From Flavobacterium salilacus subsp. salilacus (GTDB taxonomy: Bacteria; Bacteroidota; Bacteroidia; Flavobacteriales; Flavobacteriaceae), in assembly GCF_004634195.1 (NCBI RefSeq), contig NZ_SKBP01000001.1:310001-374000 (forward strand): a stretch of 64,000 nt of DNA. Direction: 5' to 3'. The translations under genes and the position numbers were made by a program. Within the stretch, counting starts at the first letter, position 1, and the number at the start of each line of letters is the position of its first letter. Positions 15,404 through 25,427 of this stretch are shown piece by piece. Below the pieces are notes generated by a model. That model made no database searches, was not told the origin of the DNA, and was given only the letters and a program-made list of their open reading frames with translations.

Positions 15404-16228
15404 ATGCAGCAAATATTAAATTTTATATTTAAAAACAGTATTCTATTACTGTTTTTGCTGCTTTTGGGCATATCGTTAACCCTTACCATACAGTCGCACG
15501 CCTACCATAAGAGTATGACAATTTCTTCGGCAAATGCCGTAAGCGGGTATGTATATGAACAGGTGCACAGTGCAGAAGAGTATTTGAATCTTAAAACTGA
15601 AAATGAAAAGCTGGCAGATGAAAATGCCCGACTGAAAAAATTGCTTTTTAATACAAAAGATACTGTTGATTTAACAACAGTAACCATCCCCAATACCATA
15701 GGGAGCTTTAATGTAATACAATCTAAAGTAATATCAAACTCCTACAATAAACACGAAAATTATCTTACTATAGATAAAGGAACAAAAGATGGTGTAAAAC
15801 TCGACATGGGAGTTATCAGCGATAGAGGTGTGGTTGGAATAATAGAAAATGTATCGCCGGGCTATGCTACTTTAATAAGTGTTTTAAACCTAAAGTTTAA
15901 ATTGGCTGCAAAAATAAAAAAGAACGGTCATTACGGCTTTTTGGTTTGGAACGGTAAAAATGCAGGCTATACTCAGCTTATTGATGTACCGAGATTGGCA
16001 ACGGTAGCCAAAGGAGATACTATTGTAACAGGCGGACGCTCGGACATATTTCCTGAAAACATACCGATTGGTACTATTGATAAAATATATATAGACGATA
16101 AAACCAATTATTACACACTTGATGTAAGGCTGTTTAACGACATGACGAGCATAGGGCATGTATATGTTATAGAAAACAAAGACAGGGAAGAGATAATACA
16201 ACTGGAAGCGGCAACCAAAAATGAATAA
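15404..16228 (+). CDS. mreC: Rod shape-determining protein MreC
   Basis: A 274-residue protein with one N-terminal membrane helix (residues 8-26), a coiled coil (about 55-80, EEYLNLKTENEKLADENARLKKL) and a periplasmic double beta-barrel with YLTIDKGTKDGVKLDMGVIS and VVGIIENVSPGYATLISVL. MreC links MreB filaments to PBP2 and RodA. It follows mreB by 11 bp and overlaps mreD by 8 bp. Confidence 0.95.
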   Translation: MQQILNFIFKNSILLLFLLLLGISLTLTIQSHAYHKSMTISSANAVSGYVYEQVHSAEEYLNLKTENEKLADENARLKKLLFNTKDTVDLTTVTIPNTIGSFNVIQSKVISNSYNKHENYLTIDKGTKDGVKLDMGVISDRGVVGIIENVSPGYATLISVLNLKFKLAAKIKKNGHYGFLVWNGKNAGYTQLIDVPRLATVAKGDTIVTGGRSDIFPENIPIGTIDKIYIDDKTNYYTLDVRLFNDMTSIGHVYVIENKDREEIIQLEAATKNE

Positions 16229-16727
16229 TAGTGTAATAACAAATAGTGCCCGTTTTATTATTCTGCTTTTAGCACAAGTAGTAGTATTTAACCGCATAGA
16301 GCTTTTTGGCTTTATCAATGCTTTCCCCTATATTCTTTTTATACTGCTTTACCCTGTAGATGGTAACAGAGCATTACTGCTCATTTTGTCATTTCTATTA
16401 GGGATTAGTGTAGATGCATTTCTCAATTCGGGTGGTGCCCATGCAACAGCATGCCTGGTTCTTGCCTATATGCGCCCTTCTATATTTAAGTTTTCGTTTG
16501 GATTAAGCTACGAATATCAAACGGTAAAAATAAATGACCGCCTTTCGCCTGAAAGATTTTCATTTATACTCATTTCGGTTGTAATACATCATATAATTTT
16601 ATACCTTTTAGAAGTATTCAGGTTCAGCCTGATACTCGATATTTTATTGCAGTCATTATTCTCCACAATATTTACGCTTATACTTTGTATAATAATAATC
16701 TATTTAATTAAGCCCGGTAAACAATGA
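16221..16727 (+). CDS. mreD: Rod shape-determining protein MreD
   Basis: A 168-residue, very hydrophobic protein with about five membrane helices. Sequence is weakly conserved, as normal for MreD, but NRIELFGFINAFPYILFILLYP and LLGISVDAFLNSGGAHATACLVLAYMRP match Bacteroidota MreD, and the position between mreC and PBP2 makes the call secure. Overlaps mreC by 8 bp and PBP2 by 4 bp. Confidence 0.93.
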   Translation: MNNSVITNSARFIILLLAQVVVFNRIELFGFINAFPYILFILLYPVDGNRALLLILSFLLGISVDAFLNSGGAHATACLVLAYMRPSIFKFSFGLSYEYQTVKINDRLSPERFSFILISVVIHHIILYLLEVFRFSLILDILLQSLFSTIFTLILCIIIIYLIKPGKQ

Positions 16728-18601
16728 GAAAGATTTTACTGCCATCATTTATCATTGTTGCAGCATTGCTGATATTGGCAAAGCTATACTACATACAAAT
16801 ACTGGATGACTCGTGGGTTAAAAAAAGTGATAATAACGCCTACAAAATAAAATATGAATATCCCGAAAGAGGTTATATATATGACCGTAACGGCGCGCTG
16901 ATGGTAGCCAACCAACCCTCTTATGACATTATGGTAACCCCTATAGAAATGAGCAAAGAGATTGACACTATGGAGGTATGCCGATTGCTGAATGTTACTA
17001 AAGAATATTATATAGACCGCGTTAATAAAGCAAATACATACAGCCCGAGGCTTCCATCGGTATTTCTTTCGCAGCTTAATAAAAAAGAGTTTGCTGCCTT
17101 TCAGGAAAAAATCCGACGTTTTAAAGGTTTCGACATTGTAAAACGTTCGCTGCGCGACTATCAAATTCATGCAGCATCCAATGTTTTTGGTTACATCGGG
17201 CAGGTAGGCGAAGCTACCATCAAAAAAAATCCTTATTATAAAAGTGGCGACCTCATCGGGCGACAAGGGGTAGAGCAGGTATATGAAGATGCGCTTCGTG
17301 GCATAAAAGGAGTAAAATACATTCAGAAAGATCGTTTTAACCGCGAAATAGGTCCGTTTAAAGAAGGAATATATGATACCATAGCGGTGCAGGGTAAGGA
17401 CATTACCCTTACACTTGACAGTGAATTGCAACAGTATGGCGAATCGTTAATGTTCGAAAAACGCGGAGGTATCGTGGCAATTGAGCCTAAAACGGGCGAA
17501 ATATTAGCTTTGGTTACCGCTCCTACCTACGACCCTGCATTACTGGTGGGACGAGACCGTTCTGATAATTACAGAATGTTGGAAAGTGACACATTGGGTA
17601 TGCCTCTCTATGACAGGGGGCTGCTTGCCGAATATCCTCCGGGTTCGCCATTCAAAATACTTTCGGGGCTGATTGGTATGCAGGAAGAGGTTATTGACGA
17701 AAACAGTACTTTTATCTGTAATCACGGCTTTTCATACGGGCGTGGGGCATTCATGAAATGCCACTGCCCCGGTGGTGCCATACAATTGCACAATGGTATT
17801 TATAAATCATGTAATACTTATTTTGCCAATACCTTTAAGCTTACTATAGATAAATATCCAAAACCGGAATCGGGGGTTAATGCCTGGAGCAGCCACCTGA
17901 AAAGCTTTGGTTTAGGCGACTTTTTAGGGTATGACTTGCCTCCGGGAAGAAAGGGACTTATACCCAACGCCCAGTTTTATAAACGATATTACCCTAACGG
18001 GGGTTGGCGAAGCTCTACCATAATATCAAATTCCATAGGTCAGGGCGAGGTGTTAATGACTCCTATCCAACTGGCAAATATGATGGCTATTGTAGCTAAT
18101 GAAGGGTATTATTATACTCCCCACATTATTAAAAAAATTGATGGTGGTAAAATAGATGAAAAATTTACAACAAAGCATTATACCACTATAGATAAACAAT
18201 ATTTTAAGCCCATTATAGACGGATTGCATGATGTATATAACATGGGAACGGCAAGCACATTGCGTGTAAAAGACATAGAGATATGTGGTAAAACAGGTAC
18301 TGCCGAAAACTTTGCCAAAATAAACGGTGTACAAACACAGCTCACAGACCACTCTATATTTGTAGCCTTTGCCCCTAAAAATGATCCTAAAATTGCTATT
18401 GCCGTATTTGTAGAAAATGGCTACTGGGGTGCTCGCTGGGCAGGACCTATAGCTACCTTAATGATAGAGAAATACCTGAAAGGTACTGTAAGCCGTAAAG
18501 ACCTTGAGGTAAGGATGCTTACCAAAGGGCTTAAACACGAGTATGAAAAGGTTATAAGCAATGCGCCTTTTAAAATAAACGAACGTTATTATGCCTATTA
18601 A
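16724..18601 (+). CDS. mrdA: Penicillin-binding protein 2 (elongation transpeptidase)
   Basis: A 625-residue class B PBP with an N-terminal membrane helix (about residues 5-22), a pedestal domain beginning at YPERGYIYDRNGALMVANQPSYD, and a C-terminal transpeptidase domain. Active-site motifs are SPFK (serine near residue 307, in EYPPGSPFKILSG), SCN (in YKSCNTYFANT) and KTG (in CGKTGTAEN). It cross-links peptidoglycan during cell elongation together with RodA. The ATG overlaps the mreD stop (ATGA). Confidence 0.96.
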   Translation: MRKILLPSFIIVAALLILAKLYYIQILDDSWVKKSDNNAYKIKYEYPERGYIYDRNGALMVANQPSYDIMVTPIEMSKEIDTMEVCRLLNVTKEYYIDRVNKANTYSPRLPSVFLSQLNKKEFAAFQEKIRRFKGFDIVKRSLRDYQIHAASNVFGYIGQVGEATIKKNPYYKSGDLIGRQGVEQVYEDALRGIKGVKYIQKDRFNREIGPFKEGIYDTIAVQGKDITLTLDSELQQYGESLMFEKRGGIVAIEPKTGEILALVTAPTYDPALLVGRDRSDNYRMLESDTLGMPLYDRGLLAEYPPGSPFKILSGLIGMQEEVIDENSTFICNHGFSYGRGAFMKCHCPGGAIQLHNGIYKSCNTYFANTFKLTIDKYPKPESGVNAWSSHLKSFGLGDFLGYDLPPGRKGLIPNAQFYKRYYPNGGWRSSTIISNSIGQGEVLMTPIQLANMMAIVANEGYYYTPHIIKKIDGGKIDEKFTTKHYTTIDKQYFKPIIDGLHDVYNMGTASTLRVKDIEICGKTGTAENFAKINGVQTQLTDHSIFVAFAPKNDPKIAIAVFVENGYWGARWAGPIATLMIEKYLKGTVSRKDLEVRMLTKGLKHEYEKVISNAPFKINERYYAY

Positions 18602-18618
18602 GGCTTAATTTAATCTGC

Positions 18619-19875
18619 ATGAAAAATCAAAGTGTAAGCAATAACATAGACTGGATTATTGTCCTGCTGTATATGGCATTGGTTGCATCGGGATGGATGA
18701 CTATCTACTCGGCATCACTTCCTAACGAAACTACCTCTATATTTGACTTAGACCAGATATATGGCAAACAATTACTGTTTATATTAGTAAGCATCCCTAT
18801 TATATTGGTTGTACTGACGCTTGATGCTAAAATTTACGAAAAGTATGCTCTTATTTTCTATACAATATCTATTGTATTACTGGCAGGTCTGTTTATATTT
18901 GGTAAAACCATAAAAGGACAAACCAACTGGTACTCTTTTGGCGGTTTTGGTTTACAACCTTCGGAGTTTGCTAAAATAGCAACTTCGCTTATGGTAGCAA
19001 AATTTTTGAGCGATGCGCAAATCAGCCTCAAAAACACAAACCACCAATTTATTACTTTCGGCATTATATTACTTCCTGTAGCACTTATACTTATGCAGCC
19101 TGACGCAGGGAGCGCCATGATTTTTACAGCACTCATTATAGCCATATATCGCGAGGGGCTGCCGGGCTGGTACTTATGGACAGGCTTTTTGGCAATAGTT
19201 CTCTTTATAGTATCATTACTTATAAAATGGCAGTATGTATTACTATTTGCATTTATTATAATGCTCGCTGCTTTTTTTATGACACGACGCTCCAGGCGAA
19301 ACCCTGTATTGTATATTATGATATTTATAGCAATATCCGTGTTTACCTACTCAACAGATTTTGTATATGAAAATGTATTAGAACCACACCAAAAAGACAG
19401 GATAAATGTACTTTTCGGGAAAGAAGTTAATAATCAGGCAGAGGGCTACAACCTCAACCAGTCATTAATAGCCATTGGTTCGGGTGGGTGGACAGGTAAG
19501 GGCTATTTGGAAGGCACACAAACTAAAGGAAAATTTGTACCGGAACAGCATACTGATTATATTTTTACAACCGTAGGCGAAGAATGGGGATTTATAGGGG
19601 GAATGACGGTAATTATACTTTTTGTTACCCTATTGCTCCGTATAATATATATTGCCGAACATCAAAAATCACAGTTCAGCCGAACGTATGGGTATTGTGT
19701 AGCAGCTATATTATTCATGCACTTTTTTGTAAATATCGCCATGCTTATTAACCTCTTCCCAACTATCGGAGTACCTCTCCCCTTCTTTTCCTATGGTGGG
19801 TCGAGCCTGTTTGCCTTTACCATACTGCTGTTTATTTTTATAAAACTGGATGCTAATAAGGTTAATGAGTGGTAA
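18619..19875 (+). CDS. rodA: Rod shape-determining protein RodA (SEDS glycosyltransferase)
   Basis: A 418-residue integral membrane protein with about ten helices, belonging to the SEDS family. Motifs include GGFGLQPSEFAKIATSLMVAKFL, LMQPDAGSAMIF, IAIGSGGWTGKGYLEGTQTKGKFVPEQHTDYIFTTVGEEWGF in separate stretches, and the C-terminal GVPLPFFSYGGSSL. RodA polymerises lipid II into glycan strands and works with PBP2, which is encoded 17 bp upstream. Last gene of the rod cluster; a weak imperfect hairpin follows. Confidence 0.96.
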   Translation: MKNQSVSNNIDWIIVLLYMALVASGWMTIYSASLPNETTSIFDLDQIYGKQLLFILVSIPIILVVLTLDAKIYEKYALIFYTISIVLLAGLFIFGKTIKGQTNWYSFGGFGLQPSEFAKIATSLMVAKFLSDAQISLKNTNHQFITFGIILLPVALILMQPDAGSAMIFTALIIAIYREGLPGWYLWTGFLAIVLFIVSLLIKWQYVLLFAFIIMLAAFFMTRRSRRNPVLYIMIFIAISVFTYSTDFVYENVLEPHQKDRINVLFGKEVNNQAEGYNLNQSLIAIGSGGWTGKGYLEGTQTKGKFVPEQHTDYIFTTVGEEWGFIGGMTVIILFVTLLLRIIYIAEHQKSQFSRTYGYCVAAILFMHFFVNIAMLINLFPTIGVPLPFFSYGGSSLFAFTILLFIFIKLDANKVNEW

Positions 19876-19918
19876 AAACCTCTCTTAATCTCTTAAAGAA
19901 GAGGGAAAGTTTAATTTA

Positions 19919-21028
19919 CTACTCCGCCTTTACATCCAAAGCATCCCGCAGTGCATTACCTATCATCATAAAGGCGAGAACCAGTAACAGCATAGCAATA
20001 CCGGGAGCCAGGGCAAGATAGGGCTTACCAAGAATAATGTAATTATAATGATCTTTTATCATGCCTCCCCAACTGGGTACGGGCGGTTGTGCGCCAAGCC
20101 CTAAAAAGCTAAGACCGCTTTCTACCAGTATTGCCGAGGCAAAATTGGCTGCCGATATTACAATAACAGGAGCTATACTATTAGGCAATATATGTTTAAA
20201 AATAATTCTGCTGTCGTGATACCCCAAGGCGCGGGCTGCTGTAACAAATTGCATTTGCTTGAGGCTCATTACCTGCCCCCGCACTACACGTGCCACTTCT
20301 ACCCACATGGTAAGCCCTACGGCTACAAAAACCTGCCAAAAACCTTTGCCCAATGCCAGAGTAATAGCAATAACCAATAAAAGCGTAGGTATCGACCAAA
20401 TGATATTGACAAGCCACATGACGAAAGCATCGACCTTGCCACCAAAATAGCCCGCAACAGCACCAAAGAATATGCCTACCACAAGGGATATGAATACGGC
20501 TACAAATCCTATGGCTATGGATACTCTAGACCCTATAAGGAGCCTGCTGAGCAAATCGCGCCCCTGGCTGTCAGTGCCTAAAATAAATTTTTGTTGCCGT
20601 ATATAATTTTCTATGATGAAATTTGCATCAGTAGCTGTACCATATTCTGAAAGTGCTATCGTTTTTGTTACTGCCATCGAGGCATCTTCGGCATACTCCG
20701 TATAAGTGAGGCTATCGCTTTCTATTTTATAATCTGACACCGGTACTTTCGGCTTGGTATAGGTTTTTCCGGTAAAATAATCAGTCCAGTTTGTTTCAAT
20801 AGGGGTATGAGAGGGCAGCGTTAGCATTGTAACTTCAAAACCCGGTGGTTTGGAATTTAAAGAAAGGTCGCCCCAGTTGGCATTTTTGGTTTTATCGGGG
20901 GCAAGTACATAGGCAAAGAGTGCTACAAACACGAGCAAAACGATAAACCAAAAACTTAAAACGCCCCAAAAATTCTTCCTGAATTTTTGGAGCGCTAAGT
21001 CTGTAAGCGATTGATTGGATTTATCCAT
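19919..21028 (-). CDS. OppC-like ABC transporter permease
   Basis: A 369-residue permease of the dipeptide/oligopeptide/nickel class. An OppC-type N-terminal helix (about residues 20-42) is followed by a long periplasmic stretch of about 100 residues, then the BPD_transp_1 domain with RDLLSRLLIGSRVSIAIGF, the EAA loop ARALGYHDSRIIFKHILPNS and ESGLSFLGLGAQPPVPSWGGMI near the end. No OppB, ATPase or binding protein lies nearby, so the rest of the transporter must be elsewhere. It starts only 4 bp after the protease gene and is probably co-transcribed with it. Confidence 0.88.
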   Translation of the reverse strand: MDKSNQSLTDLALQKFRKNFWGVLSFWFIVLLVFVALFAYVLAPDKTKNANWGDLSLNSKPPGFEVTMLTLPSHTPIETNWTDYFTGKTYTKPKVPVSDYKIESDSLTYTEYAEDASMAVTKTIALSEYGTATDANFIIENYIRQQKFILGTDSQGRDLLSRLLIGSRVSIAIGFVAVFISLVVGIFFGAVAGYFGGKVDAFVMWLVNIIWSIPTLLLVIAITLALGKGFWQVFVAVGLTMWVEVARVVRGQVMSLKQMQFVTAARALGYHDSRIIFKHILPNSIAPVIVISAANFASAILVESGLSFLGLGAQPPVPSWGGMIKDHYNYIILGKPYLALAPGIAMLLLVLAFMMIGNALRDALDVKAE

Positions 21029-21032
21029 TCAA

Positions 21033-23276
21033 TTATCTTGTTTTAACTACTTTTTCTTTTTTAGTTACCACCACACCCTTGCCTGAAGATTTTGTTTGCA
21101 TATCTTCCAGTACATTAAGTGCCTCTTCCACATAAATATCGTTAGAAAGGCTTTCATACCACCTTTCCTTTTTCTCTGCAAATGAGGGGTCTTTTTCAAA
21201 TATTTTCTTGTCATGCGGAAGTGCCTCAAATTTAAGGTTGTTCTTATAATCATTAAGCACTTTAAACTTCTTGGTTATTTCCTCATTTTTGGCAAGTTCT
21301 GCCTTAAATTTATCAATATTAAGGTTGTAGGTATTATCGTCTTTTTGCTCATTAATCCATTTCGCATTTTCATCTACTAACTTGAATTGCGAATTATTAG
21401 CCATTCTTTTTTTACTGTTTTCTATTATCGAAGTAAAATTATTCTTAGCGGTATTATATTCCGCCGGAGCAATTTTATCCCAAGGCATAGCATTATCTAT
21501 ATCGCGTTCGCCCATATCAATATACGAGTACCTATCCGGCATTATAATATCGCTATATACGCCTTCGCGTTGTGTAGAGCCACCATCTATCCTGTAAAAT
21601 TTCTGGGTAGTGGTTTTAAGCGCGCCAAGGTCGCCCATGGTGTTACTCTTTACAAACTGGTTAAGGTCTATAAGGTTTTGTACTGTACCTTTTCCGTAAG
21701 TATGGCGGCTACCCATTACAATACCTCTGTTATAATCTTGTATGGCTGCTGCAAATATTTCTGATGCCGAAGCCGAGAAATTATTTACCAATACTACAAG
21801 CGGTCCATCCCATTGTACTTTAGGGTTATTATCGCTAAGTACTTCTACTTTACCGCTTGGCTTTCCGTCGTCTGAACGGGAACGTACTTGTACCACAGGT
21901 CCTTTCTCTATAAACAGTCCTGTAATATCTACAACGGTTTTAAGCGAACCGCCACCGTTGTTCCTCAAGTCCATAATTATGCCTTCTACACCTTCCTCCT
22001 TCAGTCTTTGTACCTCAAGAGCTATATCTTTGGCAGCATCCCGGCTGTCTTTATTTTCAAAGTCAATGTAAAATTTAGGCAGATTGATAATTCCGTACAG
22101 CTTACCGTCCTTATTTACAATACTTGATTTGGCATAGGTTTCTTCTATCTCTACTACTTCGCGTATAATAGAAATTACATCGAGGGTACCATCTACTTTT
22201 TTAACGGTAAGGCGCACCTCTGTGCCTTTAGGTCCTTTTATTTTTTTAACTACATCGTCAAGGCGCATTCCTGCAATATCCACAGGCTCATCACTGCCCT
22301 GCCCTACTTTCATAATAATATCGCCTTGTTCAAGCTCTTTACCTCTCCATGCAGGTCCGCCGGGTATTAATTCTGATATTTCTACGTAATCGCTTTTCTT
22401 TTGCAGCCTTGCGCCAATACCTTCGAGAGAACCTCTCATGCTGGTATCAAATTTTTCTTTATCATCAGGTGCAAAATAAAAAGTATGCGGGTCAAAACGC
22501 TCGGCAATGGCATTAAGGTATATGGTAAACCACTCGTCACGCTCTAAGTCATCAATAAAATCAAAGTAATCGTCTAATGATTTCATTGTTGATTCTCTTG
22601 CTTCTTTTTCAAGTTCGGTAAATGTTTTCTTAGTACCGTCTTCTTTCTTATCGGAAACTTTTGCAGGGTCGGTTTTCTCACCAACTTTTAAATTTTCCTT
22701 ATTCTTATCCGCAGGAGCATCTTGTAGTTTTTGCTTATCAGTAATAGTAGATAGTACTGATAACTTTAATTGCTTTTCCCAACGCGACTTTAACGCATCA
22801 TTATTAGCCGAATAAGGCTGCTTTTCATAATCTACATTAAACTCTTCATCTATCTTATAGTCAAAAGGTTTTGCGAGTATCTCTTTATAAAATCCTTCTG
22901 CTTCACTTATTCTTTTTAACAGTCTTTCATGAGTAAAATCAAAAAAAGTAAGGTCTTTCTCCAATATCATATCGTCAATACGGGTCTCATATTTTGAAAA
23001 TTCATCAATATCCGATTGTATGAAGAAGCGTTTTGAAGGGTCTATACTTTCAAGATAACTTTTGTAAACGCCTTTCGAGAACTCATCATCAATATCAGCA
23101 GGGTCATAATGTCCTTTTTCAATTACAAAGGTTATTAACTCTACTAATAATCTATCTTTTTCCGGGTCAGATGTTTGTTGTTGCTTAGGTATAAAACTCC
23201 ACAGTGCTACTGCCAGTACAGCAACAATCAACAATATTTTATAATTTCTTTTCATATAGCGTAAAATAGCATTCAT
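21033..23276 (-). CDS. Carboxy-terminal processing (tail-specific) protease, S41 family
   Basis: 747 residues from the ATG at 23276 (MNAILRYMKRNYK); an in-frame ATG at 23315 would add 13 residues. A membrane anchor lies at about residues 12-29. A PDZ domain covers about 280-355 and the S41 protease domain follows with NFSASASEIFAAA (catalytic serine near 503) and TYGKGTVQ (lysine near 528, the same 25-residue spacing as in E. coli Tsp). The C-terminal region matches the Prc-specific domain. It degrades or trims periplasmic proteins from their C-termini. A Lys/Glu-rich insert at about 180-220 is species-specific. Confidence 0.93.
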   Translation of the reverse strand: MNAILRYMKRNYKILLIVAVLAVALWSFIPKQQQTSDPEKDRLLVELITFVIEKGHYDPADIDDEFSKGVYKSYLESIDPSKRFFIQSDIDEFSKYETRIDDMILEKDLTFFDFTHERLLKRISEAEGFYKEILAKPFDYKIDEEFNVDYEKQPYSANNDALKSRWEKQLKLSVLSTITDKQKLQDAPADKNKENLKVGEKTDPAKVSDKKEDGTKKTFTELEKEARESTMKSLDDYFDFIDDLERDEWFTIYLNAIAERFDPHTFYFAPDDKEKFDTSMRGSLEGIGARLQKKSDYVEISELIPGGPAWRGKELEQGDIIMKVGQGSDEPVDIAGMRLDDVVKKIKGPKGTEVRLTVKKVDGTLDVISIIREVVEIEETYAKSSIVNKDGKLYGIINLPKFYIDFENKDSRDAAKDIALEVQRLKEEGVEGIIMDLRNNGGGSLKTVVDITGLFIEKGPVVQVRSRSDDGKPSGKVEVLSDNNPKVQWDGPLVVLVNNFSASASEIFAAAIQDYNRGIVMGSRHTYGKGTVQNLIDLNQFVKSNTMGDLGALKTTTQKFYRIDGGSTQREGVYSDIIMPDRYSYIDMGERDIDNAMPWDKIAPAEYNTAKNNFTSIIENSKKRMANNSQFKLVDENAKWINEQKDDNTYNLNIDKFKAELAKNEEITKKFKVLNDYKNNLKFEALPHDKKIFEKDPSFAEKKERWYESLSNDIYVEEALNVLEDMQTKSSGKGVVVTKKEKVVKTR

Positions 23277-23376
23277 TAGAGTAAATTTATATAAAAAACT
23301 ATGCCAAAAATTCATTTACCAAAAAAATCAGTCAACATATAAAATAATGGCTACACCATAAATTTACGTATTTTAG

Positions 23377-23384
23377 CAAACGTA
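23377..23384 (-). promoter_or_regulatory. Promoter -7 element for the protease gene
   Basis: On the minus strand the sequence reads TACGTTTG, matching TAnnTTTG. It lies about 60-100 bp upstream of the two possible starts. Confidence 0.5.
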
Positions 23385-23417
23385 AAAGTACAACTCTTAT
23401 TTTGAAATTGCTATACA

Positions 23418-24200
23418 ATGAAAAAAAAACCACTTATACTGGTTACTAACGATGATGGCATATCAGCACCCGGTATCAGGGCGCTTATAGCTGTAATGAA
23501 ACAAATAGGCGAGGTAGTTGTGGTGGCTCCTGATAGCCCGCAATCGGCAACGGGGCATTCTATAACTATTAATAATACGCTGTTTATAAACAAAGTAGAT
23601 ATAGATGCGGATGTTGAGGAAGAGTATAGCTGCTCGGGAACTCCGGTAGATAGCGTAAAATTTGCAGTACATGAAATACTGAAGCGTAAGCCTGACTTGT
23701 GTGTATCGGGTATTAATCATGGTTCTAACTCATCTATAAATGTCATCTATTCGGGTACTATGAGTGCTGCGGTAGAGGCAGGTATGGAGGGTATTCCTGC
23801 CATTGGCTTTTCATTATCAGATTATAACTGGAATGCTGATTTTGAGCCTGCAAAAAAATTTGTAAAAAAGATAGCACTGGAAGTACTTAAAAACGGACTG
23901 CCCGAAGGGGTAATACTTAATGTGAACTTCCCGAAGCTTAAAGAAAATGAGATTAAGGGAATAAAAGTGTGCCGACAGGCTAAAGCAATATGGGAGGAAA
24001 AATTTGACAAGCGCACAAACCCACAAGGCAGGGACTACTACTGGCTTACAGGCGAATTTATAAATATGGATAAGGGCGAGGATACTGATGAGTGGGCACT
24101 GGCACATGGTTATGTAGCTATTGTACCTGTACAATTTGACCTGACAGCTTATCATGCCATACAGCAATTGAATAATTGGAAACTAAACGAAATTTCCTAA
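23418..24200 (+). CDS. surE: 5'/3'-nucleotidase SurE
   Basis: A 260-residue metal-dependent phosphatase acting on nucleoside monophosphates. The metal-binding N-terminus is LVTNDDGISAPGI (D12, D13), followed by VVAPDSPQSATGHSIT, CSGTPVDSVKFA, LCVSGINHGSNSSINVIYSGTMSAAVEA, all SurE signatures. It is the first of a run of plus-strand genes with lpxB 48 bp downstream, an arrangement common in flavobacteria. Confidence 0.96.
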   Translation: MKKKPLILVTNDDGISAPGIRALIAVMKQIGEVVVVAPDSPQSATGHSITINNTLFINKVDIDADVEEEYSCSGTPVDSVKFAVHEILKRKPDLCVSGINHGSNSSINVIYSGTMSAAVEAGMEGIPAIGFSLSDYNWNADFEPAKKFVKKIALEVLKNGLPEGVILNVNFPKLKENEIKGIKVCRQAKAIWEEKFDKRTNPQGRDYYWLTGEFINMDKGEDTDEWALAHGYVAIVPVQFDLTAYHAIQQLNNWKLNEIS

Positions 24201-24248
24201 CACGTGTTCTGTCATACTATTAAATATTTTGAAGTATAAATTAAACCC

Positions 24249-25364
24249 ATGAAATATTACATTATTGCGGGCGAGGCATCGGGCGACCTGCACGGGGCAA
24301 ACCTGATGAAGGAATTATATAGGCAGGATACCCAAGCCGAAATACGCTTTTGGGGGGGCGACCTCATGCAACAAACAGGCGGCACGCTGGTAAAGCACTA
24401 TCGTGACCTTGCTTTTATGGGGTTTACCGAAGTGCTGCAAAACCTGAAAACGATACTGAATAATATAAAAACATGTAAAGAGGATATTACTGCTTTTAAA
24501 CCCGATGTAATAGTTTTTATAGATTATCCCGGTTTTAATATGCGCATTGCCCAATGGGCGCGTAAAGAAGGTTATAAAACGCACTACTACATATCGCCGC
24601 AAATATGGGCTTGGAAAGAAAACCGCATAAAAGCCATAAAACGGGATATAGACCAAATGTATATTATACTTCCGTTTGAGAAAGATTTTTATGAAGTAAA
24701 ACATCAATATCCTGTGGAGTTTGTAGGGCATCCGCTTATTGATGCGATACAAAACAGACCTGTTACAGATAAAGAGGCTTTCCGAAAAGAGAATAATCTT
24801 GACCATAAACCCGTAATAGCCCTTTTGCCGGGCAGCCGTAAACAGGAAATAGCCAAAATGCTGTCGGTAATGCTATCCGTAGTAGATGATTTTCCCGATT
24901 ACCAGTTTGTAATTGCGGGAGCACCCAGCCAGGAATTTTCTTTTTACAAACAGTTTTTAAATAAAAAAAGTGTTCACTTTGTAAGCAATAAAACCTACGA
25001 TTTGCTGAGTATTGCCCATGCTGCTTTGGTAACATCGGGCACGGCAACGCTGGAAACAGCTCTGTTTAAAGTACCCGAAGTAGTATGCTATAAAGGCAGT
25101 TGGATATCCTACCAAATAGCAAGGCGCATTATTACCCTGAAATATATATCGCTTGTAAACCTCATTATGGATAAAGAGGTGGTAAAAGAATTGATACAAG
25201 GCGACTTTAATAAAAAGAATATTAAAAAGGAGCTGCAAAAAATACTTAGTCCTGCCCATCGTGAAAAGTTATTGGAAGAATATAATGTTCTTGAAGAAAA
25301 ACTGGGCGGAGCAGGTGCAAGCGAAAGTACAGCCCGATATATCATCAAACATTTAAAGCCGTAA
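24249..25364 (+). CDS. lpxB: Lipid-A-disaccharide synthase
   Basis: A 371-residue GT19 glycosyltransferase. It joins UDP-2,3-diacylglucosamine and lipid X to make the tetra-acylated disaccharide of lipid A, at the inner face of the cytoplasmic membrane. Motifs are IIAGEASGDLHGANLM at the N-terminus, AFMGFTEVLQNL, VIFIDYPGFNMR-like VFIDYPGFNMR, YYISPQIWAWKENR, EFVGHPLID, LLPGSRKQEI and VTSGTATLETAL. Length is normal. Confidence 0.97.
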   Translation: MKYYIIAGEASGDLHGANLMKELYRQDTQAEIRFWGGDLMQQTGGTLVKHYRDLAFMGFTEVLQNLKTILNNIKTCKEDITAFKPDVIVFIDYPGFNMRIAQWARKEGYKTHYYISPQIWAWKENRIKAIKRDIDQMYIILPFEKDFYEVKHQYPVEFVGHPLIDAIQNRPVTDKEAFRKENNLDHKPVIALLPGSRKQEIAKMLSVMLSVVDDFPDYQFVIAGAPSQEFSFYKQFLNKKSVHFVSNKTYDLLSIAHAALVTSGTATLETALFKVPEVVCYKGSWISYQIARRIITLKYISLVNLIMDKEVVKELIQGDFNKKNIKKELQKILSPAHREKLLEEYNVLEEKLGGAGASESTARYIIKHLKP

Positions 25365-25387
25365 TAACATTCCGCTTAAAAAATTTC

Positions 25388-25395
25388 TATATTTG
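25388..25395 (+). promoter_or_regulatory. Promoter -7 element for the NlpC/P60 gene
   Basis: TATATTTG matches TAnnTTTG exactly, 33 bp before the TTG start codon. Confidence 0.6.
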
Positions 25396-25427
25396 CAAAT
25401 ATTGATGTCGAACTGAAAAGTCTTGTT

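Noticed and set aside
16784..17431. Long minus-strand open frame (215 codons) inside the PBP2 gene
   Set aside because: Antisense shadow of a strongly conserved gene; the predicted protein is rich in Phe, Tyr and Ile without any domain pattern.
19879..19906. Imperfect hairpin between rodA and the OppC-like gene as a terminator
   Set aside because: The stem needs a bulge and lacks a T-run of useful length; left as a remark only.
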